Shown in pieces: positions 26,763 through 30,706 of a DNA stretch of 30,706 nt. How positions within the stretch are numbered: position 1 is the first letter of the stretch; each line of letters opens with the position of its first letter. Below the pieces are notes generated by a model that had not been told where the DNA came from, did no database searches, and worked only from the letters and a program-made list of their open reading frames with translations. The position numbers were made by a program, and so were the translations under genes. This stretch comes from an uncultured Woeseia sp. (GTDB lineage: Bacteria; Pseudomonadota; Gammaproteobacteria; Steroidobacterales; Woeseiaceae), in the NCBI GenBank assembly GCA_937925605.1, contig CALALV010000041.1, positions 1-30,706 on the forward strand. The letters are read 5' to 3'.

Positions 26763-27240
26763 CCCGCGCCTCGCCCTCCTGCTGCTGGTCGCGCTGCTGC
26801 TCGGCGCCTGCGGTTTCCAGCTGCGGCCGGCGCCGACGGTGCCGGCCGCCATGCAGCGCACCTGGATCGACACGGACGACCGGTACACGCTGTTCTATCG
26901 CCAGTTGCTGCGCGAGCTGGAAGCCGCCGGGGTCGACGTCGTCGACAACCCGGCGGACGCGACCGCGGTGTTTTCGATCCTGAGCGACGAGACCGACCAG
27001 CGCGTGCTGTCGGTGTCGGCGCGCAACGTACCGCGCGAGTACGAGGTCTACTACACGGTTTACTACGGCGTCGAGGCCGGCGGCGACACGCTGCTGGCGC
27101 CGCAGCTGCAGACCGTGACGCGAGACTACACCTGGGACGAGACGCAGGTGCTCGGCAAGGCGCGCGAGGAAGAGCTGCTGCGCGAGTCGATTGCGCGCGA
27201 TCTCGTGCGCACCGTCCTGATCCAGCTGTCCTCGCTCTGA
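26749..27240 (+). CDS. lptE: LPS assembly lipoprotein LptE
   Basis: This 163-aa outer-membrane lipoprotein plugs the LptD barrel and helps LPS reach the cell surface. The signal peptide is clear (LALLLLVALLLGACGF) with lipobox LGAC and Cys21 as the lipidated residue; GFQLRPAPTVPAAMQRTWIDTDDRYTLFYRQLLRELEAAG is the family core, and TRDYTWDETQVLGKAREEELLRESIARDLVRTVLIQL the typical C-terminal helix. The ATG at 26749 lies inside the end of leuS in another frame, as is common in this leuS-lptE pair. Lnt, coded just upstream, would complete its acylation. holA, the usual next gene, is missing here. Confidence 0.95.
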   Translation: MSSSSPRLALLLLVALLLGACGFQLRPAPTVPAAMQRTWIDTDDRYTLFYRQLLRELEAAGVDVVDNPADATAVFSILSDETDQRVLSVSARNVPREYEVYYTVYYGVEAGGDTLLAPQLQTVTRDYTWDETQVLGKAREEELLRESIARDLVRTVLIQLSSL

Positions 27241-27762
27241 ATGCAATCCGGCGCCGAACGACAGGCCGCCGTCGAGGTGCTCACCGTCGACGACTGCAGC
27301 GACGGCAGCATCGCGGAACTCGCGGCTCGCTACGGCCTCGAGGTGCAGCGCGTCGCGGACGACGCCAGGATTCCGGGCAGCTTCTGGGGCGAGCCCGAAG
27401 CCGGCCTCGTCGGCAATCGCGTCTACGTGCGCGGCGACACGCCGCTGCATTCTTTCCTGCACGAGTTCTGCCACCTCGTCTGCATGTCGGCGGCGCGGCG
27501 GCGCGGGCTCGTGCGTGACGCGGGTGGCGACGACGCCGAGGAATGCGCGGTCTGCTACCTGCAGATCCTGCTGGCGGACTCGTTCGAGAACGCCGGGCGG
27601 GCGCGGCTGATGCGCGACATGGACGCCTGGGGCTACAGCTTCCGCCTCGGCTCGGCAGCTCGCTGGTTCGCCGAGGATGCCACGGATGCGCACGGCTGGC
27701 TGCGGCGACACGGACTCGTCGATGCGGCGACGAACGTGACTTTCAGGCTGCGCGGGCACTGA
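27241..27762 (+). CDS. Uncharacterised HExxH protein, possible zinc metallopeptidase or hydroxylase-like
   Basis: This 173-aa protein has no family name I can give with confidence. It carries an HExxH motif, HEFCH at residues 74-78 (in LHSFLHEFCHLVCMS), followed 26 residues later by EECAVCYLQILLAD, whose Glu100/101 could be the third zinc ligand as in gluzincin-type enzymes. The DMDAWGYSFRLGSAARWF and DAHGWLRRHGL segments look conserved-protein-like. The HGxx...HExxH-W/LxxxxxARR layout loosely recalls EpmC (YfcM), the EF-P hydroxylase, but this is not a claim of homology. There is no signal peptide. The ATG directly follows the lptE stop and lacks an SD, so it is likely translationally coupled. 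It occupies the place where holA usually sits. Confidence 0.82.
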   Translation: MQSGAERQAAVEVLTVDDCSDGSIAELAARYGLEVQRVADDARIPGSFWGEPEAGLVGNRVYVRGDTPLHSFLHEFCHLVCMSAARRRGLVRDAGGDDAEECAVCYLQILLADSFENAGRARLMRDMDAWGYSFRLGSAARWFAEDATDAHGWLRRHGLVDAATNVTFRLRGH

Positions 27763-27790
27763 GCGCTGGCCGCGGGCCCGGCATCTGGCC

Positions 27791-27796
27791 TATAGT
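27791..27796 (+). promoter_or_regulatory. Candidate -10 element upstream of the unknown membrane protein gene
   Basis: TATAGT lies in the 73-base gap after the HExxH gene, 39 bases before the next ATG, and is followed directly by GGCGGGCC. No sound -35 is seen at 16-18 bases. Confidence 0.35.
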
Positions 27797-27835
27797 GGCG
27801 GGCCCCGCGGCGCGTCCGGCAAGAGTCTGCTCGCG

Positions 27836-28537
27836 ATGGTCCTGATCCGCTACCTGCTGTATTTCTTCGGCGTCGCGTTGTTCACGTGGCTGCTGACGAA
27901 GATCGAGATCGCCTCGCCCGGCGCCCTCAAGCTGCAGGTCTTCACGCACGCCGAGGACGCGCTCGGCACCAGCGAGTTTTCACCCGTCGAGATGCTGCAG
28001 CCCGGCGTTCTCGCGGTCTGCGGGCTGCTGCTCGCCTGGGTCGTCGAGCAATGCCCGCAGCAGCGCCCGGTGGCGCTCACCTTCGGTGCACTGGCCGCCA
28101 TGTTCTTCCTGCGCGAGCTGGATTTTTTTCTCGACCGGCTGGTCGCCGACAACTTCTGGCAGGCGCCGGTCGCGATCATTGCGGCGCTGCTGATCGTCTA
28201 CACCTGGCGGCAGCAGAAACGGCTGCGCCTGGCGTGGACGCGCATCTGGCCGTCGCCCGGGCTGGCCCTGCTGTTCGCCGGCGCCCTGGTGCAGTTCGCG
28301 TTCGTGCCCTTCGTCGGCCACGAGCCGCTCTGGCAGGCCGTGCTCGGCGAACACTACCAGCGCATCTTCAAGCTGGCCCTCGAGGAGTTCATCGAGTTGC
28401 TCGGCTACTTCCTGTGGCTCATTGGCACGCTGGAATACGCGCTGCAGGCGCGCGCGCTGGCCCATCGCGAGCCGCAGCCGGCCGCCGTGCGCCGCCGGGA
28501 CCGCCGCCGTGGCCGCCGCAAGGACGGGCGTTTCTGA
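27836..28537 (+). CDS. Multispanning membrane protein of unknown function (233 aa)
   Basis: I do not recognise this family. About six membrane spans are visible: near residues 3-20, 52-70, 80-96, 111-126, 139-160 and 183-203. Charged or polar residues sit at helix edges (FFLRELDFFLDRL at about 90-102, and ALEEFIELLGYFLWLIGTLEY at about 181-201), which may be a buried acidic site. The C-terminal 30 residues are cytoplasm-like and very basic (AVRRRDRRRGRRKDGRF). The start is ATG at 27836 with a weak AAGAG upstream. It converges on hisI with only four bases between the stops. A role cannot be inferred from neighbours. Confidence 0.78.
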   Translation: MVLIRYLLYFFGVALFTWLLTKIEIASPGALKLQVFTHAEDALGTSEFSPVEMLQPGVLAVCGLLLAWVVEQCPQQRPVALTFGALAAMFFLRELDFFLDRLVADNFWQAPVAIIAALLIVYTWRQQKRLRLAWTRIWPSPGLALLFAGALVQFAFVPFVGHEPLWQAVLGEHYQRIFKLALEEFIELLGYFLWLIGTLEYALQARALAHREPQPAAVRRRDRRRGRRKDGRF

Positions 28538-28541
28538 TGCC

Positions 28542-29027
28542 TCAGAGGATCGTCGGGTTCGGCTCGTCGCCGTAGACTTCCTCGGGGTCGAAGACCTTCT
28601 CGGTGTCGGTGAACTCGAGCGCGACCGACTCGCCGTCGGCCGCGCCGGCGAGCGGAACCTCGCGGTAAAAACAGGAACGGTAGCCGACGTGGCAGCTCGC
28701 GCCGCCGGCGACGTCCACCTTGAGCCAGATGCAGTCCTGGTCGTCGTCGATCATGAGCTGGTGGACTTTCTGGACGAGCCCGCTGGTCGCTCCCTTGTGC
28801 CACAGGACCTGCCGGCTGCGACTGAAGTAATGCGCTTCGCCGGTGCGGATCGTGCGCGTCAGCGCCTCGGCGTTCATGTAACCCTGCATCAGCAGTTCGC
28901 CGGACTCGGCGTCGGTCGTGACGACGGTGATCAGCCCGCGCTCGTCGAATTTCGGCGCGAGATCGGTGCCTTCTTCCACCTGTTCCACGCTCTCGCGCGG
29001 GCGGAAGGCAATCGGGCGGTAGGACAT
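28542..29027 (-). CDS. hisI: Phosphoribosyl-AMP cyclohydrolase
   Basis: This 161-aa zinc enzyme opens the adenine ring of phosphoribosyl-AMP in the third step of histidine biosynthesis. Family motifs are plain: LLMQGYMNAEAL, then AHYFSRSRQVLWHKGATSG, then QDCIWLKVDVAGGASCHVGYRSCFYRE with the metal-binding cysteines. There is no PRA-PH (HisE) domain after it; instead a tail (FTDTEKVFDPEEVYGDEPNPTIL) makes it somewhat longer than minimal HisI. The ATG at 29027 has GGAG five bases upstream (reverse strand) and fits the promoter -10 at 29082-29087; the longer open frame to 29093 would start almost at the -10 and is rejected. No other his gene is in the window. Confidence 0.94.
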   Translation of the reverse strand: MSYRPIAFRPRESVEQVEEGTDLAPKFDERGLITVVTTDAESGELLMQGYMNAEALTRTIRTGEAHYFSRSRQVLWHKGATSGLVQKVHQLMIDDDQDCIWLKVDVAGGASCHVGYRSCFYREVPLAGAADGESVALEFTDTEKVFDPEEVYGDEPNPTIL

Positions 29028-29081
29028 CGGGACTCCGGTCAGGCTTGCGGCGCGCGCCGGGGCGGCGCCGCCGGGCGGGCA

Positions 29082-29087
29082 ATTATA
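29082..29087 (-). promoter_or_regulatory. hisI -10 element (TATAAT)
   Basis: A perfect TATAAT on the reverse strand, 54 bases upstream of the hisI ATG, in the 144-base divergent gap with cysS. The -35 region (about 29105-29110) is poor, so other factors may help. Confidence 0.5.
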
Positions 29088-29127
29088 CGGCATCCGCCGG
29101 GGGACGCGACCGCGGCGGCGATGTTGT

Positions 29128-29133
29128 TATCAT
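29128..29133 (+). promoter_or_regulatory. Candidate cysS -10 element
   Basis: TATCAT in the AT-rich pocket ATGTTGTTATCATAC, 38 bases before the cysS ATG and followed by ACCCGGCCG. No clear -35. Confidence 0.35.
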
Positions 29134-29171
29134 ACCCGGCCGTCACTGCGATAGCGGATGCCCCAGGCACC

Positions 29172-30554
29172 ATGGCCCTGATTCTCCACGACACGCTGCG
29201 CGGCGAGAAATTGCCGTTCGAACCGCTCGTGCCCGGCAAGGTCACGATGTACCTGTGCGGACCGACGGTCTACAACTACGCGCATATCGGCAATGCGCGT
29301 CCCGCCGTGGTCTTCGACCTGCTCGCGCGCCTGCTCAGGCGCAGTTACGAGCTGACGTTCGCGCGCAACATCACGGACGTGGACGACAAGATCAATGCCG
29401 CGGCGCAGGAGCAGGGCAAGCCTATCGGCGAGATCACCGAGCGCTTCATCGAAGCCTACAACGAGGACATGGGCGCACTCGGCGTGCTACCGCCCGACGT
29501 CGAACCGCGGGCGACAGGACACATCGCCGAGATGATTCGCATGATCGAGACGCTGATCGAGTCGGGCCATGCCTACGCGGCGGACGGCCACGTGCTGTTC
29601 GACGTCGAGACCTTCGACGGCTACGGTGAGCTGTCGAAGCGCGACCTGCGCGAGATGATCGCCGGCGCGCGGGTCGAGGTCGCGCCGTACAAGCGCGCTC
29701 CGCAGGACTTCGTGCTGTGGAAGCCGTCGACGCCGGACCTGCCGGGCTGGGACTCCCCCTGGGGCCGCGGTCGGCCCGGCTGGCACATCGAGTGCTCGGC
29801 CATGTCCGCGAAACACCTCGGCACGACGATCGACATCCACGCCGGCGGCCAGGACCTCAAGTTCCCGCACCACGAGAACGAGCGGGCGCAAAGCACCTGC
29901 GCGCACGGCGGCAGCACCTTCGCGCGCTACTGGCTGCACAACGGTTTCCTGAGCCTCGGCGAGACGAAAATGTCCAAGTCGCTCGGCAACGTGCTGCTGG
30001 TGCACGAGCTCGTGAAGACGATACCCGGCGAGGTGCTCAGGCTCGCGCTGCTGTCGGCGCACTACCGGCAGCCGCTCGACTGGTCGGACGAGACCGTCGA
30101 CTCGGCGCGGCGCATGCTCGACCGCTTCTACGGAGCGCTGCGCGGCGTCTCGGTCCCGGCCGCCGTGCAGTCGGCGGCGTCGCCGTCGCCGGCGCTGATC
30201 GAAGCCCTCGAGGACGACCTCAATACGCCGAAAGCGCTGGCCGCGATGTTCGAGCTGGCGCGTGCGCTCAACAAGGCAGGTGACGACGACGAACGCGCGC
30301 GCCGCGCCGCCGAGCTGAAGGCCTGCGGTGAGCTGGTGGGCCTGCTCGCGGCCGACCCGGAGGCATGGTTCGCCGGCGCCGCCGACGACGAGGGCCTTAG
30401 CGCCGAGGCGATCGAGTCGTTGCTGACCGAGCGCGAGGCCGCGCGCGCGGCGCGCGACTTCGCGACGGCGGACGGCATCCGCGACCGCCTCGCGGCAGCG
30501 GGCGTCACGATCGAGGACGGACCGGAAGGAACCCGCTGGCGGCGCACCGGGTGA
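29172..30554 (+). CDS. cysS: Cysteinyl-tRNA synthetase
   Basis: This 460-aa class I synthetase charges tRNA-Cys. The HIGH-type motif is HIGN at 38-41 (in YNYAHIGNARPAVVFD), the zinc-site cysteine Cys29 is in LCGPTVYN, with more zinc ligands in WHIECSAM and FPHHENE, and the KMSKS loop is KMSKS at 266-270. Length is normal for the family (461 residues in E. coli). The C-terminal anticodon-binding helices end in DGIRDRLAAAGVTIEDGPEGTRWRR. The ATG at 29172 gives the conserved N-terminus; an open frame running back to 28422 overlaps hisI and is ignored. Its stop overlaps the GTG of the sufE-like gene. Confidence 0.98.
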   Translation: MALILHDTLRGEKLPFEPLVPGKVTMYLCGPTVYNYAHIGNARPAVVFDLLARLLRRSYELTFARNITDVDDKINAAAQEQGKPIGEITERFIEAYNEDMGALGVLPPDVEPRATGHIAEMIRMIETLIESGHAYAADGHVLFDVETFDGYGELSKRDLREMIAGARVEVAPYKRAPQDFVLWKPSTPDLPGWDSPWGRGRPGWHIECSAMSAKHLGTTIDIHAGGQDLKFPHHENERAQSTCAHGGSTFARYWLHNGFLSLGETKMSKSLGNVLLVHELVKTIPGEVLRLALLSAHYRQPLDWSDETVDSARRMLDRFYGALRGVSVPAAVQSAASPSPALIEALEDDLNTPKALAAMFELARALNKAGDDDERARRAAELKACGELVGLLAADPEAWFAGAADDEGLSAEAIESLLTEREAARAARDFATADGIRDRLAAAGVTIEDGPEGTRWRRTG

Positions 30555-30706
30555 GCGACGTGAACGAGGTCGAACGAGCGCAGCAGGAGGTCGTCGAGGA
30601 ATTCGCGTTCTTCGACGACTGGATGGACCGCTACCAGTACCTGATCGATCTCGGCCGCAGGCTGCCGGATCGCGAGCCGGCCGAGAAGACCGATGACAAC
30701 AAGATC
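30551..30706 (+). CDS. sufE: SufE family cysteine desulfurase activator, 3' end outside the window
   Basis: The first 52 codons of a SufE-like protein are present. EVVEEFAFFDDWMDRYQYLIDLGRRLPD is the family N-terminal helix pair, and AEKTDDNKI is the conserved lead-in to the GC-Q-S-x-VW sulfur-acceptor cysteine, which lies just past the window edge. SufE takes persulfide sulfur from SufS and passes it to the SufBCD Fe-S scaffold; CsdE is a close alternative. The start is GTG at 30551, overlapping the cysS stop by four bases (GTGA). Only the CysRS neighbour is visible, so the suf or csd assignment is not settled. Confidence 0.88.
   Translation, partial: MSDVNEVERAQQEVVEEFAFFDDWMDRYQYLIDLGRRLPDREPAEKTDDNKI

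Overview
The window is an ordinary, gene-dense chromosomal stretch of a GC-rich (roughly 70 percent GC by eye) Gram-negative bacterium, most likely a gammaproteobacterium. The lineage call rests on gene content and order: miaB, a phoH-like gene (ybeZ), ybeY, corC, lnt, leuS and lptE lie in the classic order; uvrA diverges from an MFS gene followed by ssb; slyX, uup and the outer-membrane LPS assembly lipoprotein LptE are present. I see no insertion sequence, prophage, CRISPR array, tRNA or rRNA gene.

Layout. (1) 1-4242, all forward and tightly packed: a 5'-truncated short-chain dehydrogenase, two tiny membrane proteins, two GNAT acetyltransferases, a DUF2784 membrane protein, a MarC-family membrane protein, a CsaA-like tRNA-binding-domain protein, a cupin and an OsmC-family protein. 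(2) 4243-7290, forward: upp (uracil salvage), a DUF1801 protein whose ribosome binding site lies in an 8-bp tandem repeat, a 377-bp non-coding stretch with a 22-bp perfect palindrome and a cold-shock promoter and leader, a cold-shock protein ending in a strong intrinsic terminator, a Dph6-like ATP pyrophosphatase and a MAPEG protein. (3) 7309-9234, reverse: the ABC-F ATPase uup, divergent from a forward run slyX, cupin, yjdF, secreted alpha/beta hydrolase and ATP-grasp enzyme (9346-12122). (4) 12138-15002, reverse: uvrA, divergent from a YajR-like MFS transporter and ssb. (5) 17086-27762, forward: fused ATP sulfurylase/APS kinase, miaB, ybeZ, ybeY, corC, lnt, leuS, lptE and an uncharacterised HExxH protein where holA is usually found. 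(6) 27836-30706: an unknown multispanning membrane protein, hisI (reverse), cysS and the first 52 codons of a sufE-like gene.

How the genes work together: most are housekeeping. UvrA and SSB serve DNA repair and replication. MiaB, LeuRS, CysRS and YbeY serve tRNA modification, aminoacylation and rRNA maturation. Lnt and LptE serve the outer membrane (lipoprotein acylation and LPS export). The Sat-CysC fusion makes PAPS from sulfate. The less understood parts are the cupin/YjdF/hydrolase/ATP-grasp run, the HExxH family, the two small membrane proteins near the start, and several promoter-region and repeat features. I found no clear multi-gene defence or biosynthetic system that would count as a new system; the best candidates are described as modest findings.
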